From: a bacterium
GTDB lineage: Bacteria > Verrucomicrobiota > Verrucomicrobiia > Verrucomicrobiales > Akkermansiaceae
Assembly: GCA_018222765.1 (NCBI GenBank)
Contig: JAAEZT010000019.1
Coordinates: 1 to 64,000, forward strand
Length of the DNA: 64,000 nucleotides
Direction: 5' to 3'
Shown: positions 25,015 to 33,541 of the stretch, piece after piece
Numbering within the stretch: position 1 is the stretch's first letter
Layout: every line of letters starts with the position of its first letter
The notes under the pieces: model-generated
Database searches by the model: none
Seen by the model: the letters and a program-made list of their open reading frames with translations, nothing else
What the model was told of the DNA's origin: nothing
Translations under genes and position numbers: made by a program

Positions 25015-28000
25015 ATGGAGAAGTGGCTCGTCCGCATTGATGTTGGTGGAACCTTCACCGATGGATGGGCACAGTCGCCGGAGGGTGATGAATTTCGCTG
25101 CAAGCTTCTTTCCTCGGGAATCATTCGCACTCGGGTCGCAGGTCACGATGGAAATTGGATTGATTGCGAGCGTCCGCTTTCCGGGCACTCTACAGGGCTC
25201 GAGGGGTTCACCTTGAAATCTGGCGGCCTCGTTCTGGACAGCAATCCTTTCCAAGGAAGATTGAAGCTCGATCGAAGTGCCTCCATCGGAGAAACCCTCG
25301 AGCTCGTCAGCGCAGAAGATGCACCATTGGTCGCTGCAAGGATTCTGACTGGAACAGCTGTCGGGAAAACATTTCCCGAAATGGACCTGCGGGTCGCCAC
25401 GACGCGGGGTACTAATGCCCTGCTCGAAGGCAAAGGGGAACCGGTAACCTTGATCACGAATCAAGGATTTGAATCACTACTGGAAATCAGGGATCAACGA
25501 AGGCCGGACCTTTTCGAATTGGCACCAGCTCCCAGGATCCCGGTAATCAAAGAAGTGATCGGGATTCCAGGACGACTTGATCGAAAAAGTGGTGAATTGG
25601 AAGGTCTCGAGTTGAATTCTCTCGAATCAATAGGTGCCTCCAATGTGGCCCTCGCACTCATCAATGCCGATGCCGCTCCTGCTCATGAAAAGATGGTAGC
25701 CGAAGAGTTACGTCAACGGGGAATTGACGTGAGTGCCTCTCACGAGATCGCTCCGGTCATTCGCTTCTGGCCTCGCACCGAGACAGCAGTAGCCAATGCC
25801 TACCTCACTCCCGTAATGAGTGCTTTCATCAGAGAGCTCTGCAAGGCACTCCCAGAGACACCGCTTTCATTATTGTCGAGTGCCGGCCAGCTGAGGGAGG
25901 CGGGTGAATTTCGTCCCATCGACAGCCTCCTAAGTGGCCCGGCTGGAGGGGTTGCGGGAGCATTGGCCTTGGCCCGATCTGCAGGGCTCGATCAAGTGCT
26001 TACCTTTGACATGGGCGGAACCTCCACTGATGTCGCAAGAATAGCAGGAGAGCCGGGTTATCGCTACGAACAGGAAATCGGCCCTGTCAGGGTGCTTGCG
26101 CCCGCTGTAAGTATCGAGACCGTCGCCGCGGGTGGCGGATCGATATGCCAGTGGCGCAACGATGGGCTTGAAGTGGGGCCCGAAAGCGCTGGATCAGACC
26201 CTGGACCAGCCTGCTATGGACGTGGCGGCCCCTTAACCGTGACCGATGTAAACCTCCTGCTTGGTCTCATGGATGAATCGAAGGCCGGGATCCCCATTAA
26301 CCGACAGGCCGCTCAAGATCGACTGGATGAACTCACTTCGAAGGTCGGAGATCATATCGATCAAAAGGAGCTTCTCAAAGGCTTACGACAGATTGCCATC
26401 GAACACATGGCAGAGGCACTTCGCCAAGTCTCAACCCGCGATGGCTACGATTGTCGTGATCATGCCTTGATCGCATTCGGAGGAGCCGGACCCCAACATG
26501 CCTGTGCTCTCGCCGAAGAGCTTGATATTCGCCGTATTTTAATTCCCTCTGACGCCGGACTCTTGAGCGCCTGGGGATTGCATCAGGCCGGAAATCGCGA
26601 ATTGCGGACCAAACAAATTCTCAAGCCGCTCGACGATTTCCAAATAATCTTCCCGTCGATGATCGAAGAATTAGGGGAGGGTGGGACCATCGCGCGATGC
26701 CTGCACGAACTCCGTTTGGAGGGCCAGGATTCCTGCCTTGAGATAGAAACTGAGCCCGATTGTTCTTTCGCAGAATTGGTCACGCTATTTGAAACCCGCT
26801 ATCGCCTCCTCAATGGAGATACCCGTCCACCAGAACGAAAGATTGAGTGGGTCACCGCCCGCGTCGAGTTGACCGGAGAAAGCCCGGAGATCCCCCGGGA
26901 ACAGTTTGATGAAGGATGCCTCTTTGAGGAAGACGCCCTGGAACAAGATGCCTTCTCCACCATGGTGATTGAAGCCGGATGGAGAAAGCGTCAGGGTTCC
27001 CGAGGTTCAATTTTGCTCCAGCAAGAGGCGATTCAGGAAACCCAACCCAAAAACATCTTAGCCGTTGAAGAAGAGCTATATCGTCGTCGATTTGAAAGCG
27101 TTGTCAAAGAGATGGGGATTCTTCTGAAGCGAACCGCACTCTCCACAAACATTAAAGAACGATTGGATTACTCCTGTGCCTTACTGGATGCCAGGGGCTT
27201 TCTGGTGGTCAATGCTCCGCACATTCCGGTACACTTGGGAGCACTGGGTATGTGTGTGCGGGAGGTGTCGAAAACGCATCAATGGGCCGCGCACGAAACC
27301 ATCGTGGTAAATCATCCCGGCTTTGGCGGATCACATCTGCCCGATGTCACGGTAATTAGCCCGATCTTCGTTCAGGAAACGCTCATCGGCTTCGTTGCCA
27401 ACCGCGCTCATCATGCTGAAATCGGCGGGAAAACTCCCGGCTCCATGCCGCCTGATGCACGCTGTCTGGCGGAAGAAGGAATTGTGATTCCTCCAACCCT
27501 TTATTCTGAAATTGGCGAGGGTTTTTTTGCGGAGTCCAGAACACCGTCGGACAACGAAGCTGATTTGGCAGCTCAGGACAGCGCAAACCAATTCGCGGTC
27601 AAGGCAATGCAAAAATTGGCGCTTACCGGAGATCTCTCTGGATACATGAAATCGCTCTATCAACGCTCCGCTGCGATTCTTCGCCAAAGTCTGACTGGAC
27701 TGAAAAAGTGTTCAGCCGAAGACCAACTCGACGACGGATCAGTAATCAAAGTCGTAATTTTCAGCGGCGAAAAACTAACCGTTGATTTTAGCGGCTCCGC
27801 GTCGACTCATCCTAGTAATCTCAACGCAACCCCGGCCATCGTGCGCAGTGCGGTATTGTATGCACTCAGACTTTGGGTCGGGGAGGATCTACCACTCAAC
27901 GAGGGCTTGTTGGAGTCAGTTGATATCATCACGGAGGAGGGGATTTTGAACCCACCGCTCATCAGCGATCCCGAAAGCTGCCCTGCCGTAGTAGGAGGAA

Positions 28001-28512
28001 ATGTCGAAACCAGCCAGCGCATCGTTGATGTGTTGCTATCCGCACTTGGCATCCAGGCCAATGGACAGGGAACGATGAACAATTTCCTTTTCGGCAACGA
28101 ACGGTTTGGCTTCTACGAAACGATGGGCGGTGGTGCGGGAGCTGGTCCCGGGTGGGATGGGCGAAGCGCCTGTCACGTCCACATGAGCAATACCGCCATT
28201 ACTGATGTCGAAATTCTTGAAGAGCGGTATCCTGTTCGCGTCCGGGAATTCGGAATCAGGGAAAATTCCGGGGGGGCAGGGACTTGGCGGGGCGGTGACG
28301 GCTTGATCAGGGAAGTCGAGTTTCTCGAGAAAATGACCGTTTCATTGCTCACCCAACGACGAACAAAAAAACCGCTTCCCAATGGGCAATCAGGAAAACA
28401 AATGATCTTCCGAAACGATAAGTGGGATGAGCTTCCCGGAGTTTGCTCGGTTAAAGTGGAGCCCGGTGACCGCATTCGAATCGAGACCCCCGGCGGGGGT
28501 GGATGGTCTTAA
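25015..28512 (+). CDS. 5-oxoprolinase / hydantoinase A-B fusion
   Basis: A 1165-residue fusion of HyuA-like and HyuB-like halves, the arrangement of eukaryotic OPLAH and some bacterial 5-oxoprolinases, which open 5-oxoproline to glutamate using ATP. The HyuA half begins with the nucleotide-binding IDVGGTFTDGW and contains TRGTNALLEGKGEPVTLITN, LSGPAGGVAGA and FDMGGTSTDVA. The HyuB half starts near residue 690 (EEELYRRRFESVVKEMGILL) and contains HIPVHLGALGMCV, DVTVISPIF and GGGAGAGPGWDG. The join is continuous with no frameshift. Hydantoinase activity instead is possible, but the fusion favours oxoprolinase. Confidence 0.92.
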   Translation: MEKWLVRIDVGGTFTDGWAQSPEGDEFRCKLLSSGIIRTRVAGHDGNWIDCERPLSGHSTGLEGFTLKSGGLVLDSNPFQGRLKLDRSASIGETLELVSAEDAPLVAARILTGTAVGKTFPEMDLRVATTRGTNALLEGKGEPVTLITNQGFESLLEIRDQRRPDLFELAPAPRIPVIKEVIGIPGRLDRKSGELEGLELNSLESIGASNVALALINADAAPAHEKMVAEELRQRGIDVSASHEIAPVIRFWPRTETAVANAYLTPVMSAFIRELCKALPETPLSLLSSAGQLREAGEFRPIDSLLSGPAGGVAGALALARSAGLDQVLTFDMGGTSTDVARIAGEPGYRYEQEIGPVRVLAPAVSIETVAAGGGSICQWRNDGLEVGPESAGSDPGPACYGRGGPLTVTDVNLLLGLMDESKAGIPINRQAAQDRLDELTSKVGDHIDQKELLKGLRQIAIEHMAEALRQVSTRDGYDCRDHALIAFGGAGPQHACALAEELDIRRILIPSDAGLLSAWGLHQAGNRELRTKQILKPLDDFQIIFPSMIEELGEGGTIARCLHELRLEGQDSCLEIETEPDCSFAELVTLFETRYRLLNGDTRPPERKIEWVTARVELTGESPEIPREQFDEGCLFEEDALEQDAFSTMVIEAGWRKRQGSRGSILLQQEAIQETQPKNILAVEEELYRRRFESVVKEMGILLKRTALSTNIKERLDYSCALLDARGFLVVNAPHIPVHLGALGMCVREVSKTHQWAAHETIVVNHPGFGGSHLPDVTVISPIFVQETLIGFVANRAHHAEIGGKTPGSMPPDARCLAEEGIVIPPTLYSEIGEGFFAESRTPSDNEADLAAQDSANQFAVKAMQKLALTGDLSGYMKSLYQRSAAILRQSLTGLKKCSAEDQLDDGSVIKVVIFSGEKLTVDFSGSASTHPSNLNATPAIVRSAVLYALRLWVGEDLPLNEGLLESVDIITEEGILNPPLISDPESCPAVVGGNVETSQRIVDVLLSALGIQANGQGTMNNFLFGNERFGFYETMGGGAGAGPGWDGRSACHVHMSNTAITDVEILEERYPVRVREFGIRENSGGAGTWRGGDGLIREVEFLEKMTVSLLTQRRTKKPLPNGQSGKQMIFRNDKWDELPGVCSVKVEPGDRIRIETPGGGGWS

Positions 28513-28525
28513 GCTTTTCTCCGTC

Positions 28526-28553
28526 TTGCCAGTGGCCCGGAACAAGCTATAGT
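28526..28553 (+). promoter_or_regulatory. Predicted promoter of glutaredoxin gene, leaderless geometry
   Basis: TTGCCA (28526-28531), 16 nt, and TATAGT (28548-28553), each five of six to consensus, predict transcription from 28560, the A of the ATG. Six C residues separate the -10 from the start codon, so there is no room for a ribosome-binding site. This is the clearest leaderless example in the window. Confidence 0.6.
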
Positions 28554-28559
28554 CCCCCC

Positions 28560-28940
28560 ATGACTACCGAAAAACCTCAGATTACCGCCTACCTGAAAAC
28601 CTTTTGTGGCTGGAGCGAGGGCGTGCGCGCTATCATGCGTAAGTATGAGCTTTCTTTCGAAGAAAAGGACATCATCAAGAACCCCGCCTTCCGCTGGGAA
28701 ATGGAGCAAAAGACCGGCCAGCCACTTTCTCCCTGCGTTGAAGTGAATGGCGAGATGCTTCCCGATGTCAGCGGAGAAGAAGTTGAAGCATTCCTTCTTG
28801 AAAAAGGCCTTGTGCTGGCCAGTGAAGCCGAACCCGACGCGCCCATCGATTCATCTTGCTCGCCCGAGCAACACGAACGGCAGGCCCAGGCTGATGCCGA
28901 GGCAAAAGGCCAACCGGGCAAAATCGTTTTCCTCGACTGA
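28560..28940 (+). CDS. Glutaredoxin-like protein with CxxS site
   Basis: A 126-residue protein with a glutaredoxin fold. The active site CGWS (residues 16-19) keeps only the first cysteine, as in monothiol-like glutaredoxins. A conserved cis-Pro with Cys follows in LSPCVEVNG, then MLPDVSGEEVEAFL. The C-terminal tail (about residues 95-126) is polar and adds one Cys (DSSCSPEQ). The fold would reduce or glutathionylate partners or bind a cluster; the role here is unknown. It is a single-gene unit with its own promoter and terminator. Confidence 0.85.
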   Translation: MTTEKPQITAYLKTFCGWSEGVRAIMRKYELSFEEKDIIKNPAFRWEMEQKTGQPLSPCVEVNGEMLPDVSGEEVEAFLLEKGLVLASEAEPDAPIDSSCSPEQHERQAQADAEAKGQPGKIVFLD

Positions 28941-28972
28941 TTTTTTGAATCGAGTTCAGTTCAAAAAGAAGA

Positions 28973-29004
28973 GCACCGCAGATTTTCACTGCGGTGCTTT
29001 TTTA
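28973..29004. terminator. Intrinsic terminator, probably bidirectional
   Basis: AGCACCGCAG (28973-28982) pairs perfectly with CTGCGGTGCT (28990-28999) around a 7 nt loop, followed by a run of T on the plus strand and preceded by an A-rich stretch. It ends the glutaredoxin transcript and, read on the minus strand, could also end the secDF transcript, whose stop is 22 nt away. Confidence 0.85.
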
Positions 29005-29025
29005 TGATATCTGTCTGAGAACAGC

Positions 29026-31446
29026 CTAGCCTTCCAGTTGTCCAACCGAGGCCTTCTTCGCAGGAGAAACCGCAGCTTCCAGGTTTGCATCAAGAAGCTC
29101 CTGGCGCAAGTTGCTGCCGCGGGCTTTACTCCAGAGGAAAACAACGGGAGCGGCGATAAAAATCGAGGAATAGGTTCCTACGATCACGCCGACCATAATC
29201 GCGAAGGAAAAGTCCTTCAAGGCAGCTCCACCGAAGATAAAGAGCACAAGGACGGCGACAAAGGTCGTGACCGAGGTCAGGATGGTTCGTGAGAGCGTTG
29301 CGTTGATGGCGATGTTCATGACATCCTTAATGTCGCCTCGCTTCGAGCGGAGAGTTTCTCGAATCCGGTCGAAGACCACAATGGTATCGTTAATGGAATA
29401 ACCGGCGATGGTCAGAAAGGCACCCACGTGAATAAGAGAAAGCTCCGTGCCCCAGATGACCACGACTCCGATACAAATAATGATATCGTGGAAGAGGGCG
29501 GCAAAGGCGCCGATCGCAAAGGAGAATTCGAAACGAAGACTAATGTAGAGCAGCACCGCCACCAAGCCAAACAGGAGCGCGTAAATTGAATTCTTCAGGA
29601 ACTCGCTACCGAGGGCAGCGTCGATGGTTTCGTTGGTGATCTCGATTTTAAAGCTATCTCCGTCTTTTTCACCGAAGAGCGCGATGTCCTTGCGAAGTTC
29701 ATCTTCAATCATCTCCAGATCCTTGCTGTCACACTTCACCGTAATGACACCGCCATCACCATTCGGAACGGTCTCCAATTGGGCAATGGCATTCTTGGTA
29801 AGAGTAAGATCTCGGTAGGACTCCCGAACTTCTTCAGCCGTGACCTCCTGATCTTTTTCGAGCTGAATTGTAATGATGCTACCACCGAGAAAGTCAATTC
29901 CCAGGGATGAATCACGCTTGGTTCCAACTGTGATGAGTGAACCAATGACGAGAAGAGCCGAGAGTAGGAAGGCTACTTTCCGCTTATCCATGAAATTGAT
30001 CGTCCTCTCAGGAATGAGGTTGAGGAAAGAGAGCTTCTTTATCTTGCCCCCCTTGTTCCCCCAGAAAAAGAACACGCGTGTCACCAACAAAGCGGCAAAC
30101 ATTGAGGAAAGAATTCCAATCGTCAGCGTGATGGCAAAACCTTTCATTTGGTCAGACGCACGCCAGAGCAAAATGAGAGCCGTTAGCAGCGTGGTGATGT
30201 TGGCGTCGAAGATCGCGGTAAAGGCTTTTTCGTAGGCCGCCTTGAGCGCGTTCCCCAGCGATTTGCCGCCGGACATCTCTTCCCGTAATCGTTCGTAAAT
30301 GAGAACGTTGGCGTCAACCGCGACACCAATTGTCAAAATGATTCCCGCAATCCCAGGGAGAGTAAAGGTCGCTCCAAACATCGCCATGGCTCCGAAAAGA
30401 ATGAGGATATTCACACAGAGTCCAGCCAGTGCGACAATTCCAGCGAAGCGATAATAAATGAGGACGAAGATAAGAGTCAGAATAAGACCGGCAATGGCTG
30501 CGGTGATACCCTGACGGACGACGTCTGCTCCGTAGCGTGGTGTCACCGTGCGCTCGGAGAGAATCTTCAAGCTGTTACGAAGCGGGTTATTGAGCGCGAA
30601 TACGATCTGGCGAACCTCTTCTTGTCCATCAAGCCCTGAGATCACAAAATTGCGGCTGAGGTTTGCTTGAACGGTCGGAGCAATCAATCCTTCCCCGTCG
30701 AGAACGATGGCCATCCGGTCCACTCCTTTGGTCATTTGTTCTGTGACGTTGCGGACCCGCTTTCCGCCGTCCGAAGTCAGCAAGACACTCAAGACGCCGT
30801 ATTGTCCCGGGACCGCGCTGGCGGTCTGAACCTTGTCACCGCCAACGATATTACGGCGGGAGAGTAACTCGGGCCGCTCACCAATCTTCTTGTTATCATC
30901 ATCCAGGATGGGGAAGGTGTAGAGCTTGAAGCCCGGAGGAGCTGCCTCTCCGGCTTTGATCTGAGGAGCCAGAGAGCGGCTTTGAGGATGCACTTCTTTC
31001 AGCTCAAGCTTGGCTGTCCGTTCGATGATATCGCGCACCCGGTCACTGTCACCGGGTTCGATACCGGGCATTTCGATGATGATCCGATTTTCACCAAGTG
31101 GCTGCATGAGATTATCGGCAAGTCCACTCCCGTTGAGGCGATCTGAGAGAGTCGAAATCACCTGTTGCACCGCCTCTTCGCTAACCGGAAGTTCTTTCCC
31201 CTCCTCGTTGGTCGATGGCTGAATCTCCACGATAAAGGAGGATCCACCTACAAGATCGATTCCACCTTTGAGTTTCTTGCTGGGCGGATAAATCGCGGCG
31301 ACACAGAGGAGGATCACTAGGGCGATGGCACCAGTTCCAACGTTACGCTTTCGACGGTCAATTTCGGTGGCAACATACCAGAAGATGAGACCGACGATGG
31401 AGATGCCTGCTAGAACGACGATGAGTGGGCTGTGGGATAGGTCCAT
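29026..31446 (-). CDS. secDF: Fused protein translocase subunit SecDF
   Basis: An 806-residue fusion of SecD and SecF, the proton-driven partners of SecYEG that pull proteins through the inner membrane. The SecD half shows GGIDLVGGSSFIVE, GIEPGDSDRVRDIIE, the YGADVVRQGITAAIAGLIL helix and AVDANVLIYERLREE. The SecF half begins near residue 485 (RTINFMDKRKVAFLLSALLV) and shows GIDFLGGSIITI and GYSINDTIVVFDRIRE. About twelve transmembrane segments are visible. Fused SecDF occurs in several phyla, including Verrucomicrobia and Bacteroidetes. It is the last gene of tgt-yajC-secDF. Confidence 0.96.
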   Translation of the reverse strand: MDLSHSPLIVVLAGISIVGLIFWYVATEIDRRKRNVGTGAIALVILLCVAAIYPPSKKLKGGIDLVGGSSFIVEIQPSTNEEGKELPVSEEAVQQVISTLSDRLNGSGLADNLMQPLGENRIIIEMPGIEPGDSDRVRDIIERTAKLELKEVHPQSRSLAPQIKAGEAAPPGFKLYTFPILDDDNKKIGERPELLSRRNIVGGDKVQTASAVPGQYGVLSVLLTSDGGKRVRNVTEQMTKGVDRMAIVLDGEGLIAPTVQANLSRNFVISGLDGQEEVRQIVFALNNPLRNSLKILSERTVTPRYGADVVRQGITAAIAGLILTLIFVLIYYRFAGIVALAGLCVNILILFGAMAMFGATFTLPGIAGIILTIGVAVDANVLIYERLREEMSGGKSLGNALKAAYEKAFTAIFDANITTLLTALILLWRASDQMKGFAITLTIGILSSMFAALLVTRVFFFWGNKGGKIKKLSFLNLIPERTINFMDKRKVAFLLSALLVIGSLITVGTKRDSSLGIDFLGGSIITIQLEKDQEVTAEEVRESYRDLTLTKNAIAQLETVPNGDGGVITVKCDSKDLEMIEDELRKDIALFGEKDGDSFKIEITNETIDAALGSEFLKNSIYALLFGLVAVLLYISLRFEFSFAIGAFAALFHDIIICIGVVVIWGTELSLIHVGAFLTIAGYSINDTIVVFDRIRETLRSKRGDIKDVMNIAINATLSRTILTSVTTFVAVLVLFIFGGAALKDFSFAIMVGVIVGTYSSIFIAAPVVFLWSKARGSNLRQELLDANLEAAVSPAKKASVGQLEG

Positions 31447-31546
31447 GGGAATTGCGGAAAGATATTGGGAAGTTTTTTAAGGCCGACCTGAATAGTGTCG
31501 GCTGAGTGCCCTGGAGCGGGCGGAATAATTAGAAGAGAAATAGAGA

Positions 31547-31900
31547 TTAGTCTTTGGGGGAGGCTTCCTCAGAGGGAGTTTCCTCGGCGCTCTTAGAATC
31601 CTTGCCGGCTTTGTTCACTACTTGGATCGAGGGTTTTTCGAATTTCATAAGCGCACCCTCAGAGGTCACCTTGAGGGTGACGGTCTTATCGGAAACGTGG
31701 TGCACCAGTCCGTGAATGCCTCCGGTGGTAATGACTTTGTCGCCTTTTTTAATCGACGCGATTCGCGCCTCCAGCTCCTTGCGGGCCTTGGTTTGCGGGC
31801 GAATCAAGATGAAATAAAAGATGATCAGGATCAGGATCATCGGCATAAATGCTCCGAATCCGGAAGGCTCGGCGGCAGCGAGGAGATGGTAGGTGTTCAT
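31547..31900 (-). CDS. yajC: Preprotein translocase subunit YajC
   Basis: A 117-residue protein with one N-terminal transmembrane helix (FMPMILILIIFYFILIRPQ) followed by the cytosolic YajC signature RPQTKARKELEARIASIKKGDKVITTGGIHG. The tail is charged and Glu-rich. It associates with SecDF. It lies between tgt and secDF, with spacers of about 105 and 100 nt. The spacer before secDF contains a six-pair inverted repeat GCCGAC/GTCGGC (31482-31502). Confidence 0.95.
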   Translation of the reverse strand: MNTYHLLAAAEPSGFGAFMPMILILIIFYFILIRPQTKARKELEARIASIKKGDKVITTGGIHGLVHHVSDKTVTLKVTSEGALMKFEKPSIQVVNKAGKDSKSAEETPSEEASPKD

Positions 31901-32005
31901 ATGATGTGGAGAGAGGCGTTCAATTTGGGGTCTTCGTGCGACCAGCAGTGAAGGGGAGGTAGAAATCAGGATTACTTCTGAAAAGCAATTCTAAACCGCG
32001 AGTTT

Positions 32006-33145
32006 TCAATGATTTGGCTTCGATTTCTTCGCTGTGTAACGGGAGACGAAGTCGCTTTGGAACTCCCGAAAGCACCCTTGCTCAATGGCGGAGCGTGTAT
32101 TCTCCATTAATTTAAGGTAGAAATGAAGGTTGTGAAAAGAGAGAACCCTTTGAGCGATAACCTCTCCCGCGCGAAAGCTATGACGAAGAAAGGCTTTCGA
32201 AAAACGGGCCACGTGGGGGTGGGCGTCCTCGCTGAGCGGGGAGATGTCGAATTCAAACTCTTTGTTCTTAATGTGAATCGGCCCATCGGGGGTGAAAGCC
32301 TGCCCGTGGCGGGCGCATCGGGTCGGATGAACACAATCGAACATATCGACGCCCTGTCCGATCATTTCAAGGAGCTGGATCGGGGTGCCCAGTCCCATGG
32401 CGTAGCGCGGTTTGTTCTGAGGCAGAAATGGCTCGGCATTCTGAATCGCAGCGAACATCTCCTCTTCGGGTTCGCCCACGGAGACACCACCGATGGCATA
32501 TCCGTCGAAATCGAGATCAACAAGGGCTCTCGCGGACTTTTCCCGAAGATCTGGATAGACGCTCCCTTGCACAATTCCGAAATGTAGCTGCCGTCCCTCG
32601 CCGCTGGTCGGTTTATGTTCCTCAATCCAGGTCTTGCAGCGCTTGGCCCAGCGGTTGGTGAGGCCCGTCGATTCCTCGGCATACTTCCGCTCGCACGGGT
32701 AGGGAGGGCACTCGTCGAAAAGCATCGCAATGTCGGAACCGAAGGTCGCTTGAATCTCCATGCTCTTCTCGGGACTCAGCATCATCTTGGAACCATCGAG
32801 GTGGCTGCGAAATTCCACGCCGGCTTCGGTAATCTTACGAATCTTGGAAAGGGACCAGACCTGAAAGCCACCCGAGTCCGTGAGCATCGGACCGTCCCAA
32901 GTCGTAAAGCCGTGAAGTCCGCCGAGTTTCGCGATCACCTCAGTTCCGGGTCGCAACCAGAGGTGATAAGTGTTTCCCAGAATGATCTGAGCGTCCATTG
33001 CATGAAGGTCCTCCGGATGGAGCGTCTTGACCGAGCCCTGTGTGCCGACGGGCATAAAGATAGGGGTTTCGATTACGCCGTGCGGCGTGGTGAGCCGTCC
33101 CCGGCGGGCCTTGCAGTCAGGATCTGTAGAAAGAAGTTCAAACAT
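32006..33145 (-). CDS. tgt: Queuine tRNA-ribosyltransferase lacking zinc-binding cysteines
   Basis: A 379-residue tRNA-guanine transglycosylase, which exchanges G34 for a 7-deazaguanine precursor in tRNAs for Asn, Asp, His and Tyr. Catalytic regions are intact: MLTDSGGFQVWSLSKIRK, the Asp of GVDMFDCVHPTR (nucleophile) and the GGVSVGEPEEEM segment. The C-terminal zinc site is altered. The usual C-x-C-x2-C is D-x-H-x2-V here (Asp307, His309, Val312), while the fourth ligand, His338 in SFHNLHFYL, is present at the same spacing. The enzyme may hold metal through Asp/His or do without it. First gene of tgt-yajC-secDF. Confidence 0.94.
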   Translation of the reverse strand: MFELLSTDPDCKARRGRLTTPHGVIETPIFMPVGTQGSVKTLHPEDLHAMDAQIILGNTYHLWLRPGTEVIAKLGGLHGFTTWDGPMLTDSGGFQVWSLSKIRKITEAGVEFRSHLDGSKMMLSPEKSMEIQATFGSDIAMLFDECPPYPCERKYAEESTGLTNRWAKRCKTWIEEHKPTSGEGRQLHFGIVQGSVYPDLREKSARALVDLDFDGYAIGGVSVGEPEEEMFAAIQNAEPFLPQNKPRYAMGLGTPIQLLEMIGQGVDMFDCVHPTRCARHGQAFTPDGPIHIKNKEFEFDISPLSEDAHPHVARFSKAFLRHSFRAGEVIAQRVLSFHNLHFYLKLMENTRSAIEQGCFREFQSDFVSRYTAKKSKPNH

Positions 33146-33541
33146 CAGTGCTGGCGGTCTTGGTAGCCCAGCTGAACGAAATTGAACATGGCTTTTCCTC
33201 TCAAATCGCGAAGAACGGTGGTTCTTGGCTTTAAGTCTCCAGGAGATTGAAAAACTTGGACAAGATCACAACCAATCGCATAGGGGAGAGCTGATCAATG
33301 ACTTGCAGGACCGGCACCACCTATTTGGGGGGCCTCTTTGCTTTTCGAGCAAGAGTGGAACAGTTCAAACTCAATTCTTACCCTGAGAAGGAGATTGATT
33401 GAATTATTGGCTGGGCACGAAGAAAAATCATTCAAAAGTGAAAGTTATTCACATTACCTATCCCAATTAACGCTTGCTCCACATGGGGGGCTGGAATAGC
33501 CATTCAGGTGGGCCAAGTCGGTCTCAAACCACACTTAACTT
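33146..33541. other. 396-nt divergent intergenic region between tgt and purH
   Basis: No gene is supported here. An imperfect hairpin with one bulge (CTCTTTGC 33334-33341 with GCAAGAG 33349-33355) lies mid-region without a T run. It must contain the promoters for tgt and for purH, but I find no good -35/-10 pair at leaderless distance before either start. No riboswitch class is recognised. Confidence 0.5.

Noticed and set aside
25015..28512. Two separate hyuA and hyuB genes joined by error
   Set aside because: The frame is continuous and fused oxoprolinases of this length are well known.
28560..28940. Selenoprotein glutaredoxin, given the tRNA-Sec gene
   Set aside because: The active site codons are ordinary Cys and Ser and there is no in-frame TGA.
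31482..31502. Terminator between yajC and secDF
   Set aside because: The GCCGAC/GTCGGC hairpin has no T run on the minus strand and the genes belong to a classic operon.
33146..33541. Sigma-54 (-24/-12) promoter in the tgt-purH spacer
   Set aside because: GGC-containing stretches lack a properly spaced TGC element.
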